DNA of 64,000 nucleotides from Pirellulales bacterium (lineage in GTDB: Bacteria; Planctomycetota; Planctomycetia; Pirellulales; Thermoguttaceae): positions 1 through 64,000 of the forward strand of contig JAFGFF010000118.1 of assembly GCA_016931075.1 (NCBI GenBank), read 5' to 3'. The notes below the pieces were generated by a model that was not told the DNA's origin, made no database searches, and worked only from the letters and a program-made list of their open reading frames with translations. Both the position numbers and the translations under genes were made by a program. Every line of letters starts with the position of its first letter. Within the stretch, counting starts at the first letter, position 1. Below are positions 1-9,685 of the stretch, one piece after another.

Positions 1-81
1 CTCTGGAAAGCAGACCGGTTCGCGCCTGGACGTGAACCAGTAGCTTTTCTACCTAGAGACGCCTAGACCGGCTTTCTCGCC

Positions 82-110
82 GCTCCGGGCCGGGATTTCC
101 GACCCGGAGC
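82..110 (-). terminator. possible hairpin terminator after the C25 peptidase gene
   Basis: An 8-bp inverted repeat (GCTCCGGG / CCCGGAGC) encloses a smaller CGG/CCG-rich stem. It lies about 20 nt beyond the stop codon of the large peptidase gene, which reads leftwards. There is no T-run after the stem, so this may be a Rho-dependent end or a simple 3' hairpin. The first 81 bases of the window show no gene. Confidence 0.3.
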
Positions 111-131
111 TGGCAAGAGGCCGTGTTCCGC

Positions 132-3100
132 TTATTGCCAGTAGCCTTGCAGGGCCAGGTCGACGATCCGGGTGTTGCGGCGAGGCAGGTTCTCGAGTGT
201 CGGTCGGCTCATGCGAAGCTGCTGCATCTCGACAGCCTGAGCCAACGGTCCGTAAAGCCGGGCGGGCTCGGCGACCGACTCGGCCAGCGCCACGTCATGG
301 GCAGCCGCTTGATCGACCGGGTTTTCAGGCGAGATGGTGCAAGCAAGTCCTTCCACGGGCAAGGCCTGTCGGACATAGGCGACTCGTTCCACCGCCCCGG
401 GGTAGACAAGCGTCGATAGCGGTTGGACCAAGGCCGGCGGCGCCAGCAAAGAAGCACCCAGTCGCCGCGGGCCGATTGGCATCGACTGGCGAACGGCCAC
501 TTCCAACGGAACCACTGGGGAAGCGTCCTCGGGCAGGGCCGGAGTATCAACCGGAGTCTGTTCCGGTAGATCGGGTGTCCAGTTGGCCGCCAGGATCGAG
601 GCATCCAGATCGTTAACCTTTCCGTCGTCGTTGAAATCGCCCATCCACCAGGTCGCATCCTCTTGAGTCAGCCAGTATTGGGCCAGAACGCGCACGTCGT
701 CCGCATTGACCAGGCCGTCGCCGGTGGCGTCGCCGGGAGGTGGCTGAGTATCGGCCAGCAGGGTGATGAAATAGTCCTCCACCTCACCGTCGGAGGCGGA
801 ACCGTCGGGGCCAAGGCCTCCCACCGTGCTCAACCGGAATCGGGCATAGGTCTCGTCCGCCTTGACGTTGTTACCGGTGTCCTGCGGGATCGTGAAGGTT
901 AAAACCTGCGTGCCGTCGGCCGTGCCCAGGTTGTAGCTGGTGAAGATCTGCTCGCCCGGATCGTTCCAGTCGCCATCCAAGTTGAAGTCGATCCAGGCGT
1001 CCAGATAGTTTTCATAAGGATCGGCGTTGGTCAGCGTGACTTCGACCTTGGCCGCATGGTTGGCATGGAAAGGCGAGGCGAGCAGTGTGGCCGGGTCGAA
1101 CGCAATCCCGTCTTCGTCACCCCCATCGCCGACGGCCCCAGCACTTGGTTGGCCGTTGGATTCGACGTCGCGGCTGGCGCCCAGCATGGGACCTTCGGCC
1201 ATATGTCGGGCGCCGCCCTCCAAGACCGACGTCGGATAGGTCAGGCCGGCCGTGTAGTGAATCCGACCGTTGAAGATACGGGGCGAATAAACATCGCCGA
1301 AGATTCCCTTGTTGCCGGTTCCTTCCTTGATCTGGAGGTTCTCATCCGAGGCGCAAACTGCGCCGGCTTCCGTCCCGTTGGTGTACCAGATGCCGCCGCT
1401 GGACGCTGCCACGTAGAACGAATACGTCTCGCCGGCGGGGATAGCCACGTCGATTGGCAACGGCAGTGGCACGAGTACTCCCGATCCCCCCGCTTCAACG
1501 CTGGCGACACCGATGAGCGTCCACGCGGCCGGGTCGTGCTCGAACCCGACGTAGGATCCGGCCTTGTAGTAGACCTGGAAGTCGGAGTTCCACCGTGGGT
1601 AGACGTCGATAGTATTAATCACAAGCGTGTTCAGGGCCGTCACGTCGAACATGTTGCCCTCCGCGCTGTTTCCGCCCGTGACCGTCGTCGTCAACGACGA
1701 GCCGACCGTCGAGCTGGGCGCGTCGCCGTAATCGCGGATCGTGCCGGGCACGACGTCGAACACATTGCTCTTGGCGGTGAGCCCCTTGCCGTCATCGGCC
1801 ATGAGGCAAACCCCGTCGGCCGTCTCCATAACGGTGACTTCCTCACTCCAGACGCCGTTGACGAAATGAGCAGCTGTTTCCGGGACGAGAGAGACCTCTA
1901 TTGCCTCAACCCCCTCGATCGTGATGTCGTCAACATACCAGCCGGGATCCTCCATTAACCAGTTGGCATAGAATTCAAACGAGATCTCAACACTGCTCAT
2001 GTTGTCATAGGGAGACAGGTCGACCGTGATCTGTTCATAGGCTGTAGGTGCATCGGCCGTGTCTCGTTCGTAGACAAGATCGCCGTTGACGAACACTTCG
2101 GCAGCGTCCAAGAGACCTCGCAGATCACACCATTGCCACCAAGTCAATTCAAGATCGGTGTAGCCGGTGAAATCGAACGTTTGTGAAAGAAAGCTGGTCC
2201 CGGAGGCGTTGGTGTAATTGCCGTCTAGATTTGTGGCCCAGACCTTTTGACCCGAGTGAGCCGCGCCAGGACCCGAGGTTGGGATACCCCATTCCCAATC
2301 GCCGGGGCTCCACGTCGCCGTGGCGATCCAGCCGCCGTCATCGGTTTCGAAATCGGTGGAATGGAGTGTTCCCACGCCGGTCCAGGCGGAAAGATCAACA
2401 GTGCCTTCGTAGTCGAGGACCGGCACTCCCCCGCGATCCATGGCTGATAGGGTAACCGGGATTGGCTCGCCGAACATCTGGGGCGAGTCGATGGGAGCCC
2501 ACTCGAAGTGGTCCAGGATGCCGGCCACACTGTAGAGACGGATGTTGTCCAGGGCCATGCCGTCGGTGTCGGTCGAGCCGTTGATCGAGCTGTTGTCGTA
2601 TTGCTGGAATCGGATCAAGGTCTCTTCGGAGTAGGTCAGGCCCAGGTCGTCCAGGAAGTAGGAGCGCTCGATGTACTCGGCCGTACTATTGGCGCCGGTT
2701 AGTGCAACAACATCGTGCCAGGACTGTCCACCATCGACACTCACCGAGACGGAATCTTGCGAGTGGTCCTCGTCGCTCCATTCCCGGTTGGCGAAACTCA
2801 AGACGACGGCCCGCTCGTTGGCCAGATTGACGTGCAGGATCAATTGGTTCAACGAATAGGTCGAATCGTCGACGGAGTCGTCCAGCGTCAGATGGCGGCT
2901 GCCTTCAAAAGGTCCATTGCTGGACGTAATCTGAACACGTCCCTGGGTTCCCTCGTGGACCTCCCACCAAGGCCGCGGGGTGGTGCTGTCTTCCCATGTT
3001 TCCGTGAACGGGAGGGTCACGATCGGGTCGGTGTATTCAACCGTGACGCGATCGACTCCGTTTCCGCGATTGGCGTTATTCCCTTCGTCTACTTCCTCGA

Positions 3101-5714
3101 TGGCATCTGCGACGTCAATCACCATACCGATGAAGTAGACGTTGTCCGTGCCGAAGGGATCTTCGGTTGGGACATTCAACGTGACGGAGGCGGTGTGGGT
3201 TGCCTGGGCATCCAGGCTGCCGACATGGTAGCTTTCGCCGGACGAGACCAAGGACAGAGGAGTGTCCGTGGCCGGATTGATAATGGCATCGTCCGAGAGG
3301 AAGAACTGGATGTCAAATCCGCCCGCAGGCGTGTCTCCGGCGTTATAGATCAAGAAATCAACAGCAGCCGTGCCGTCATTGCCGAACAAGTTGTACGGAT
3401 CGATGGCCATGGCCGTACCCAGCAAATCGATGCCGTTGATCCGGGACTCGACAGTCACCTGGAAGGGAATCGAGTTGTGTTCGGTCACGACGAGGTCGTA
3501 AGTGCCGACTTCCGTCGGGGAGAGTCCGGCAAAAGTGACGTTTCCGTTGGCATTGGTCGTGCCGACCCAGTAATCGTCGCCGTTTTCCGTGGAGATGCAG
3601 ACCATTGCGTCCGGCACAGCCACCCCGTCGCGAGTCACTTGGACGACGTAGTCGCTGGCCGTGCCCACGAAGATGTTCGGCACGTAGGCAACATCGAGCG
3701 TTTGCGGCACCGCGGTGCGCATCATCATGGACGGATCGCCGAATCCGTTGAACATCCGGGCGACCAGCAGGGCCGACGAACTCGAATAGCCCAGCCCGGA
3801 GAACGTCCGGTCCTTGGCGTAGTTCAGCACGTCGCCGAACCGCCAGGTGTTCGAGAAGTTCGAGCTGGACCAGCCCGTATCGTAATTGGGCCACATTGCG
3901 TCGAATACGCCGACGTGGAACGTATCGTTCGGGCCGGAATAGCTGACTCGCATCGCACCGGTGAAAGCGACGGCTCCGCCGTTAGCGTTGCGCATCCATG
4001 ACTCACCGAAATAGTCTCCATCATCAAACCACCCGGTGGCGCAGTTGATGCTGAAGACCACCGGCAGCCGATCTCCGTTGTTGAGTGAATTAACGTTGCT
4101 CGTGCGGAACGAGGGCGATCCCCAGCCGCTGGTTGATCCATGGTCTCGGTGCAGCACGAGCGCCACGCCGTTGTTGATGACCGTGGAAATCGATTCGTTT
4201 GCCTTGAACTTCCACGCGTCGGGAACAGGGCTCGGATGGGTGATCCCGCCTGTGTAATTGGAACTCTTATAGTAAAGGGTGTTTTGATTGTAGGTTCCGC
4301 CAGATCCCCAAACCAGATTCGTATGAACCGTGTAGCCCTGGTTATAGGGATCGGTGCTGCTCCAAAAATCGTAGTCGCCACCCAAGAAGTCGGTAACTCG
4401 GTGGATGTCCTCCATGAACCACCGGTCTTCGATGAAGTTCGGATCGTCTTCACCTTCCGAGTCCTGGAACTGGCCGGCGCCGAGGAAGTCGTCGTACCAG
4501 TTGCCCAGATCCGGATTGATCTCGTAGGTCAAGATCTTGTTGACCATCGTAATGATCTGGGCTTCCGTGTCGCCCGGCAAACGACAGAGTGCCACGTCGG
4601 CTACGACATCCGAACCGCCCAGACGCGTGTATTCGTAGTCGGTGTGCCAGACGTGTTCATCGCCGTGGTAGGGATGGCCGACGATCTCGAAAGAGGGTAC
4701 GTTTTCATGGTCACCAACCAGCAGGACGTACTCCGGTCGGTTCGTGTCGGCCAGATAGGCACTGCGCAAGAAGTTATAGATGTCGGTCTGAGTCGTGCCG
4801 ACTTCCGACATCTTGGCCACGTACGTCTTGAAGCCCATCTTGTGCTTCCACTGGGCCAGCGGTAGTACTTCTTCGTAGAACGCGTCGGCCGTAATGATGA
4901 TGTAGTCGGCCGCGCCCGCCGAGGAGACAAACTCCGACGCCCCTTCAGTGAATGCCGCCGCTTCTGTCGGCTCGAACGTCAGGTCGAACGTCACCTCGGT
5001 CACCAGCGCGATTTCGCCCGTGATCGGGTCGTATTGGAACGGGCTGAACTCCAACGCGACGCTGCTGCGCTGGCCTGCCTCCATCGGGTTGCTTACCCAC
5101 AGGATCTCTGCATCGGTTGACGTGCCTTCGGTGTACTGGGTGTAGTAGTCGGTGTCGATGACGAACTCGAACGCCTCGGGCGGCAAATCGATCTCCGGCT
5201 GCTCCGGCTGTTTGGGAAAGACCCATGATTGGGTGCCAAACAGTGACACTTGTCCCAGTTCGAAACTCGTGGACACGTCAACGTTCTGTGGGATCTGGAT
5301 CGACGCCCGATAGATGGGCAGTTCGGGTCGACCCACTTCCTGCGTCAGGCCCCAGCCTGGCACGTCCAACTGGATAAAATCGGCGCCGTCGGCTTGGACG
5401 ACTTCCCAGACAAGGCCGGGCACGGACAGCCGGCCTTGAACCCCATTGTCCGTATAGTCCAACTGCAGTGACAAACTGGCCAGATCGGCCGGGTCGACTG
5501 TTGGTTCCGACTCTTCAAGCCAGAGAGACTGAACGGCCGTGTCGGCGGCAAGCGGAAAGACATCTCCGACCGGATTATTGATGCTCAGCAGGCGTCGATC
5601 TTCCAGCCCCTCGACCCGCAATGATCGTGTCCGAGAATTGGACAAACGCTCCAGTCCACGACGTAGTGTCGAGGCGTGCCGCATGTGGCACAGAGTCTCA
5701 ATGAGTGTGCGCAA
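132..5714 (-). CDS. secreted gingipain-like C25 cysteine peptidase with CARDB, GEVED and dockerin regions
   Basis: The protein has about 1,860 residues and is probably exported and surface-attached. An N-terminal LEDRRLLS motif (about residues 37-44) matches the planctomycete LEPR-XLL export region. Residues about 268-665 resemble peptidase C25 (gingipain): a caspase-like fold with an apparent catalytic His in RDHGS (about 525) and Cys in INCATG (about 556). Then follow a CARDB-like Ig domain (about 765-875), a MAM/jelly-roll-like stretch (about 900-1060), a GEVED domain with DFNLDGDW and DGEVEDYF (about 1490-1655), and a dockerin with two DxNxDG calcium loops (about 1660-1712). A tail of about 148 residues follows the dockerin, which is unusual. 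The start is inferred as TTG at 5714, because AAGGAG lies 6 nt upstream; the ATG at 5684 has no such site. Substrate unknown. Confidence 0.85.
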   Translation of the reverse strand: MRTLIETLCHMRHASTLRRGLERLSNSRTRSLRVEGLEDRRLLSINNPVGDVFPLAADTAVQSLWLEESEPTVDPADLASLSLQLDYTDNGVQGRLSVPGLVWEVVQADGADFIQLDVPGWGLTQEVGRPELPIYRASIQIPQNVDVSTSFELGQVSLFGTQSWVFPKQPEQPEIDLPPEAFEFVIDTDYYTQYTEGTSTDAEILWVSNPMEAGQRSSVALEFSPFQYDPITGEIALVTEVTFDLTFEPTEAAAFTEGASEFVSSAGAADYIIITADAFYEEVLPLAQWKHKMGFKTYVAKMSEVGTTQTDIYNFLRSAYLADTNRPEYVLLVGDHENVPSFEIVGHPYHGDEHVWHTDYEYTRLGGSDVVADVALCRLPGDTEAQIITMVNKILTYEINPDLGNWYDDFLGAGQFQDSEGEDDPNFIEDRWFMEDIHRVTDFLGGDYDFWSSTDPYNQGYTVHTNLVWGSGGTYNQNTLYYKSSNYTGGITHPSPVPDAWKFKANESISTVINNGVALVLHRDHGSTSGWGSPSFRTSNVNSLNNGDRLPVVFSINCATGWFDDGDYFGESWMRNANGGAVAFTGAMRVSYSGPNDTFHVGVFDAMWPNYDTGWSSSNFSNTWRFGDVLNYAKDRTFSGLGYSSSSALLVARMFNGFGDPSMMMRTAVPQTLDVAYVPNIFVGTASDYVVQVTRDGVAVPDAMVCISTENGDDYWVGTTNANGNVTFAGLSPTEVGTYDLVVTEHNSIPFQVTVESRINGIDLLGTAMAIDPYNLFGNDGTAAVDFLIYNAGDTPAGGFDIQFFLSDDAIINPATDTPLSLVSSGESYHVGSLDAQATHTASVTLNVPTEDPFGTDNVYFIGMVIDVADAIEEVDEGNNANRGNGVDRVTVEYTDPIVTLPFTETWEDSTTPRPWWEVHEGTQGRVQITSSNGPFEGSRHLTLDDSVDDSTYSLNQLILHVNLANERAVVLSFANREWSDEDHSQDSVSVSVDGGQSWHDVVALTGANSTAEYIERSYFLDDLGLTYSEETLIRFQQYDNSSINGSTDTDGMALDNIRLYSVAGILDHFEWAPIDSPQMFGEPIPVTLSAMDRGGVPVLDYEGTVDLSAWTGVGTLHSTDFETDDGGWIATATWSPGDWEWGIPTSGPGAAHSGQKVWATNLDGNYTNASGTSFLSQTFDFTGYTDLELTWWQWCDLRGLLDAAEVFVNGDLVYERDTADAPTAYEQITVDLSPYDNMSSVEISFEFYANWLMEDPGWYVDDITIEGVEAIEVSLVPETAAHFVNGVWSEEVTVMETADGVCLMADDGKGLTAKSNVFDVVPGTIRDYGDAPSSTVGSSLTTTVTGGNSAEGNMFDVTALNTLVINTIDVYPRWNSDFQVYYKAGSYVGFEHDPAAWTLIGVASVEAGGSGVLVPLPLPIDVAIPAGETYSFYVAASSGGIWYTNGTEAGAVCASDENLQIKEGTGNKGIFGDVYSPRIFNGRIHYTAGLTYPTSVLEGGARHMAEGPMLGASRDVESNGQPSAGAVGDGGDEDGIAFDPATLLASPFHANHAAKVEVTLTNADPYENYLDAWIDFNLDGDWNDPGEQIFTSYNLGTADGTQVLTFTIPQDTGNNVKADETYARFRLSTVGGLGPDGSASDGEVEDYFITLLADTQPPPGDATGDGLVNADDVRVLAQYWLTQEDATWWMGDFNDDGKVNDLDASILAANWTPDLPEQTPVDTPALPEDASPVVPLEVAVRQSMPIGPRRLGASLLAPPALVQPLSTLVYPGAVERVAYVRQALPVEGLACTISPENPVDQAAAHDVALAESVAEPARLYGPLAQAVEMQQLRMSRPTLENLPRRNTRIVDLALQGYWQ

Positions 5715-6281
5715 GGCTCTCTCCTTCCCTGTATGGCTATACCACCGTTCCGAACATTGGCTGCAATGGGAATCCAGCGCGCAAAAACCCCTCGGAATTT
5801 CTCCGGACTGAGCGCGCAGCAACCAATCACTCGGCCGTCCAATCAAGAATGGCCCGACTCCACCTACGCCGGGAAAACGTCCACCCTCGGATTAATCAGG
5901 CGTCACGGTTGCCTTGCCCAACCGTGCCCTTCGCCACTGCTGGCCTGAACAGTGGCGACACCCCACTTGCCATTCTAATCGGGATGGACCGCGCGCGATA
6001 CGAAATCACCTCATTCTCGTCGAAACACGCGCGTCCGGCGGCCTTGCGGAAAACGGCCGTACCCTATTTGATAACGATTCTTGACGTGCATTTCAACAGA
6101 AGAGTTCGACATTTTCGTCCTTCTTGGCCAGCCTTCCCCTCGGAGACATCACCCCCCTGGGGACTAGTCGCTATGCTTAACCGGGAGATGGACACATAAT
6201 TGGTCGGATGCACCCCCATGCGAGAGGGGTTTTTAAGCAGGTTCGCCTGTACTGGGGCTCAAGTTGCGTGCCGTCGCAGGC
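5715..6281. other. intergenic region without a recognisable gene
   Basis: About 570 bp separate the C25 peptidase start from the stop of the next minus-strand gene, so the peptidase promoter should lie here. Open frames on both strands show no family resemblance and no good ribosome binding site. A GC hairpin followed by TTTTT on the plus strand (about 6208-6233) looks like a terminator, but no plus-strand gene precedes it. Confidence 0.5.
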
Positions 6282-7448
6282 TTAGCCCAAGATCCGCTTC
6301 CAACGCTGCAGGTTCCACTGCGCCTTTTCGGCGGGCGACATCTTCGAGAAATCGGGGTCAGCCGCTTCAGCCGGCAGGGAGACCGTTTGATAGGGGCGTC
6401 GGCCGACGGGCGTGGAAGTGCCCGTGTAGCTGCTGGCCGTGCTGGTCTGCTGCAGATCGTCTTGCAGCGTGCGGTAGGGTTGGATGCCCAGCTTGCCCAG
6501 ATCGGCGTGGTAGGCCCGAACTGCTTCGGCTGGCTCGATCTGGCCGTCGGCCAACGTGCGGAGGTACTTGACGAACGTGAGCTGGTGCTCGGCGTGATTG
6601 ATCTTCCGACCGTAAAGCGCCACGCGGGCACCGTGCTTCTTCGCTTCCCAGAGCATCTGGAAGGCGTCGAACGTCGTGCCCGACGAACCGCCCAGAATGC
6701 CCACGACCAGCGACCGGTCGTAGCCGGCCAGGGCCTCCATTGCTGCCGGTCCGTGATAGGGGATTTTCAAGAACAAGGGCCGGCCCCGCTTGGTCACGCC
6801 GGCCAGCGTGCGGACGATGTTGTCGGCGACGAATCGGCCCAAATCGGCCGGCGGATGGTCGCCTGGGCAGTTGGGGTCGAAAACCTCGAGAAAGTGTCGA
6901 AAACCCTTCGTCTCGGCCTCGACGCGGAACTGCTTGTACTGCTCCAGGGCGTGTCGGTCGGCCGGGGCGTCGTTGTTGAAGGTGACCGAGTAGAGCCCCA
7001 GGTCGGCCCCGCGGGACCGTTCGGCCGGCTCGCACTCGGCCTTGCCGCACATGATGTGGTCGATCGTGGCCGTGCGGAAAGGCAGCGACGGCTGGGCGCC
7101 GTAGCGGCCCGTGCCGGCGGCCAGCCAGATGTCCGTCGTGTCGTTCGCCCGAACGGCCGGCGTGACGTGGCTGGCGTCGAAGATCCGCTCCTCGATCGTG
7201 AGAACCTCGTTGGTGCTGGCCGACATGAGCATGATGTCGACCATCCCCTGGGCGACGATCTCGCGCATCAGTTGGCGGTATTCTTCGAGCGTGCGGAATC
7301 GGGCCTCGTGGGCATGGTGCTCGGGGCTCTTGCCCGGCGCGGACAAGCCGAACGCCATGTCGGCGTCCTTGGCGTCGGCGATAATGAAGTCGCCGCAATT
7401 CGGATCGTCGAGAATTCGGGTGAGCTTGGCGTCTAGCGATTTTTGCAT
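6282..7448 (-). CDS. class I aldolase-like TIM-barrel protein (DhnA/LacD-like)
   Basis: The protein has 388 residues when started at ATG 7448; the longer open frame upstream looks non-coding. The C-terminal half carries aldolase-barrel signatures: LFLKIPYHGP, with a lysine placed like the Schiff-base lysine of DhnA/LacD aldolases, then GILGGSSGTTFDAF and an alanine-rich helix ending in ALYGRKIN, which resembles the phosphate-binding end of those barrels. The N-terminal part contains DFIIADAKDADMAFG. The final 40 residues after TLQDDLQQ are low-complexity and may be a flexible tail. The closest assignment is to the tagatose-bisphosphate/fructose-bisphosphate class I aldolases. Substrate unknown. 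A sulfatase gene follows upstream on the same strand after 219 bp, so sugar catabolism is a reasonable context. Confidence 0.6.
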   Translation of the reverse strand: MQKSLDAKLTRILDDPNCGDFIIADAKDADMAFGLSAPGKSPEHHAHEARFRTLEEYRQLMREIVAQGMVDIMLMSASTNEVLTIEERIFDASHVTPAVRANDTTDIWLAAGTGRYGAQPSLPFRTATIDHIMCGKAECEPAERSRGADLGLYSVTFNNDAPADRHALEQYKQFRVEAETKGFRHFLEVFDPNCPGDHPPADLGRFVADNIVRTLAGVTKRGRPLFLKIPYHGPAAMEALAGYDRSLVVGILGGSSGTTFDAFQMLWEAKKHGARVALYGRKINHAEHQLTFVKYLRTLADGQIEPAEAVRAYHADLGKLGIQPYRTLQDDLQQTSTASSYTGTSTPVGRRPYQTVSLPAEAADPDFSKMSPAEKAQWNLQRWKRILG

Positions 7449-7667
7449 GGGGAGGGCTCTCGGGGCAAATCGGTGGCAGCAATCTCCCAAGTATACCCCA
7501 TCCGACGCCCACGGGGGAGTCAGGACAACAGGGATCCCTGATCGCAACTCGCTCTGGAGGGCCACGCTCTGAGCGTTGCCGAGGATGCTACTTGAAGGAC
7601 GCAATTCCGTTCAATCGTCCTTTTCACGTGTGAGATTGCCCGCGAGGACGTTCTTTGATCGTCCGGA

Positions 7668-9182
7668 TCAATTCTCGCCGCTGTCCCCAGACCTTTTCTC
7701 GAAGAAATAGTCGGGATAGGTCAGCTTCAGCCGGCGTCGGTCGGGCTTTCCGTCCTTGAACGACGCGTCGATCTCCGCCTTCAGTCGGGCAACGTTCTCC
7801 GGGACCAACAGCGGATCGCCCGTCTGGCGACGCCAATCGGCCAAGGCCTGCTTCAGTTCGCCCAACACGGTGGCGCGCTCGGGATCCGCGCTCAGATCGC
7901 GGAACTCGTAAGGGTCGTTGGCCAGATCATAAAGTTGATACTCCGGCGGACGCTGCATTAGAGCGTAGGCGTTTCGAATCCGCTCAGGAGCGTTGGCAAT
8001 CACTTTGTCATCCCCCGGGTAGCGGCTGTCGAGTGTGAAGCGGTAGTCGGGGTTTTCCTGGCCCGGCAGGAGGCTGTGAATCAGCTTAAACCGGTCGGTT
8101 CGGACCGCGCGTTGCGGATAGAAATCGTGAGCCGAGTGGAAGTGGTACTCGGTGAAGAGATGCTCTCGCCACGGTGCGTCACCGGCGCCAAACAGTGGTT
8201 CGAGCGAACGGCCCGGCAGACCGGGGATCGGCTTGGCCCCAGCCACGCTTAAGAACGTGGGCGCGAGGTCGACCGTCGACACCAACTCACTCCGAACCTG
8301 GCCGGGCGCGACGTGACCGGTCCAGTGGACGATCAGCGGGACGCGGACGCCGCCTTCGTAGCACGTCCGTTTGCCTCGCAGAAGGTCGGCGCCGTGGTCG
8401 CCCAGATAGACAATCAGGGTATCGTCAAACTTGCCGGACCGGCGGAGCACTGTCAAGAGCCGCCCGACGAGCGTGTCGAGCCGGTTCATGCTGTTGTAGT
8501 AATTGGCCGTGTCTTTTCGCAGAGCAGGGCTGTCGAGCCCGATGTAGGCCAGTGGCTTGACATCGGCGGTCGAAAGGGGCTTTTGGGGCATCCCGGCCAC
8601 TTGTCGCAGAAACGGCCGGTGGGCGTCGGGGTAGTTCACATACAGGAAGAACGGTTTTTCGGAGGCGTTGATGAACTTCTCGGCCTCGGCGGCGTAACGC
8701 TTGAGGCCCTTGCGTCGGAAATTCGAGTCGGGGATCTTGGCGAAATCGAACGGGAAGTTCGACTCCGGGTTGACGTGCAGCTTTCCAATGATGCCCGTGC
8801 GATAGCCGGCCGCCTTCAGGCTCCGGACGATGTTGGGCGTCCGGTCGCGATAGAGCCGGCTGTTCCAAGTGGCCAGTCCGATCTGGCCGTGTTGGTGCGG
8901 ATACAAACCGGTCAGGATCGACGCCCGCGACTGGCTGCATCCGGCCTGGGTGACATAAGCCCGGTTGAACCGGATTCCTCCTTCCGCCAAACGGTCCAGC
9001 ACAGGGGTTTTCACGTAAGGTTCGCCGTAACAACTCAACTCCGGGCCGTTGTCTTCGGAAACGATCAGCAAGATGTTGGGCCGCGCCGTCGACTCGGCTT
9101 CCACGTCGCCGACCGCAACGACCAGGAAAAAGCCCGCCAACAACGCGGTTGCAGACAACAAGAGGCCTCGCATCGGGAACAT
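7668..9182 (-). CDS. sulfatase, N-sulfoglucosamine sulfohydrolase (sulfamidase)-like
   Basis: The protein has 504 residues with an N-terminal signal segment (about 5-29), so it is exported. The alkaline-phosphatase-like sulfatase core starts at RPNILLIVSEDNG, where the acidic residues bind Ca2+. The formylglycine motif is C82-S-Q-S-R86, so the usual proline of CxPSR is glutamine here. Other family features are IGKLHVNPES and FFLYVNYPDAHRPF, which resemble heparan N-sulfatases, and LGDHGAD for the second metal-binding aspartate. Such enzymes hydrolyse sulfate or sulfamate from polysaccharides. An anaerobic sulfatase-maturating enzyme or FGE would be needed and is not in this window. GAGGAATACTCCCC precedes the ATG; a second ATG three codons in is possible. 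Confidence 0.85.
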   Translation of the reverse strand: MFPMRGLLLSATALLAGFFLVVAVGDVEAESTARPNILLIVSEDNGPELSCYGEPYVKTPVLDRLAEGGIRFNRAYVTQAGCSQSRASILTGLYPHQHGQIGLATWNSRLYRDRTPNIVRSLKAAGYRTGIIGKLHVNPESNFPFDFAKIPDSNFRRKGLKRYAAEAEKFINASEKPFFLYVNYPDAHRPFLRQVAGMPQKPLSTADVKPLAYIGLDSPALRKDTANYYNSMNRLDTLVGRLLTVLRRSGKFDDTLIVYLGDHGADLLRGKRTCYEGGVRVPLIVHWTGHVAPGQVRSELVSTVDLAPTFLSVAGAKPIPGLPGRSLEPLFGAGDAPWREHLFTEYHFHSAHDFYPQRAVRTDRFKLIHSLLPGQENPDYRFTLDSRYPGDDKVIANAPERIRNAYALMQRPPEYQLYDLANDPYEFRDLSADPERATVLGELKQALADWRRQTGDPLLVPENVARLKAEIDASFKDGKPDRRRLKLTYPDYFFEKRSGDSGEN

Positions 9183-9262
9183 GGGGAGTATTCCTCATTG
9201 GATCAACAAGTGGCACCCAGGACATGACTCTAATTATGATCCCTCGGTAGCGAGAAACAACA

Positions 9263-9685
9263 CTAGGCCTCCTCTTCCCGCGTAAAATTGCTCACCAGCA
9301 CGTCCTTGAGCAGTGCCAGCGTCTCGGCGGTCCGCTCGGTGCCGACGGCGACGATGCTCTTGCCCGTCTCCGGATCGCGGCGGATTATCCGGACGCTGTG
9401 GAGGTTGATGTTCGCCTCCTTGAAGCGGCGCATGATCCGGGCCAGTTCGCCTGGCCGGTCGTCGAGTTGCACGACGATGGCTTCCTCGCTGATCGCGTGA
9501 AAGGGCGTCTGGGCCAGGGCGCGAAGGCCCTCGTCGTACTTGTCGACCGTCATGATCGCGATGGCTGAGCCGGCCACCGTCTCGGCGGCCAGCGTTTCGA
9601 TGTTCACACCCGCCGCGGCCATGGCCTCGGCAATTTCGGCCCCCACGCCGGGCCGGTCCTCGCTGACAATGATGATCTGTTTCAT
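9263..9685 (-). CDS. tandem ACT-domain protein coupled to the decarboxylase gene
   Basis: The protein has 140 residues made of two ACT domains. The first begins MKQIIIVSEDRPGVGAEIAEAM (about 1-65) and the second VVQLDDRPGELARIMRRFKE (about 70-135). ACT domains usually bind small molecules such as amino acids and regulate enzymes. The start ATG overlaps the stop of the upstream decarboxylase gene as ATGA, so the two are translationally coupled, with AGGAG inside the end of the upstream gene. This suggests that the ACT protein senses the substrate or product of the decarboxylase, which is inference. It has no catalytic domain, unlike GlnD or aspartokinase. Confidence 0.85.
   Translation of the reverse strand: MKQIIIVSEDRPGVGAEIAEAMAAAGVNIETLAAETVAGSAIAIMTVDKYDEGLRALAQTPFHAISEEAIVVQLDDRPGELARIMRRFKEANINLHSVRIIRRDPETGKSIVAVGTERTAETLALLKDVLVSNFTREEEA

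Noticed and set aside
6208-6233. hairpin followed by TTTTT as a terminator
   Set aside because: It points rightwards but no plus-strand gene precedes it, and the neighbouring genes read leftwards.
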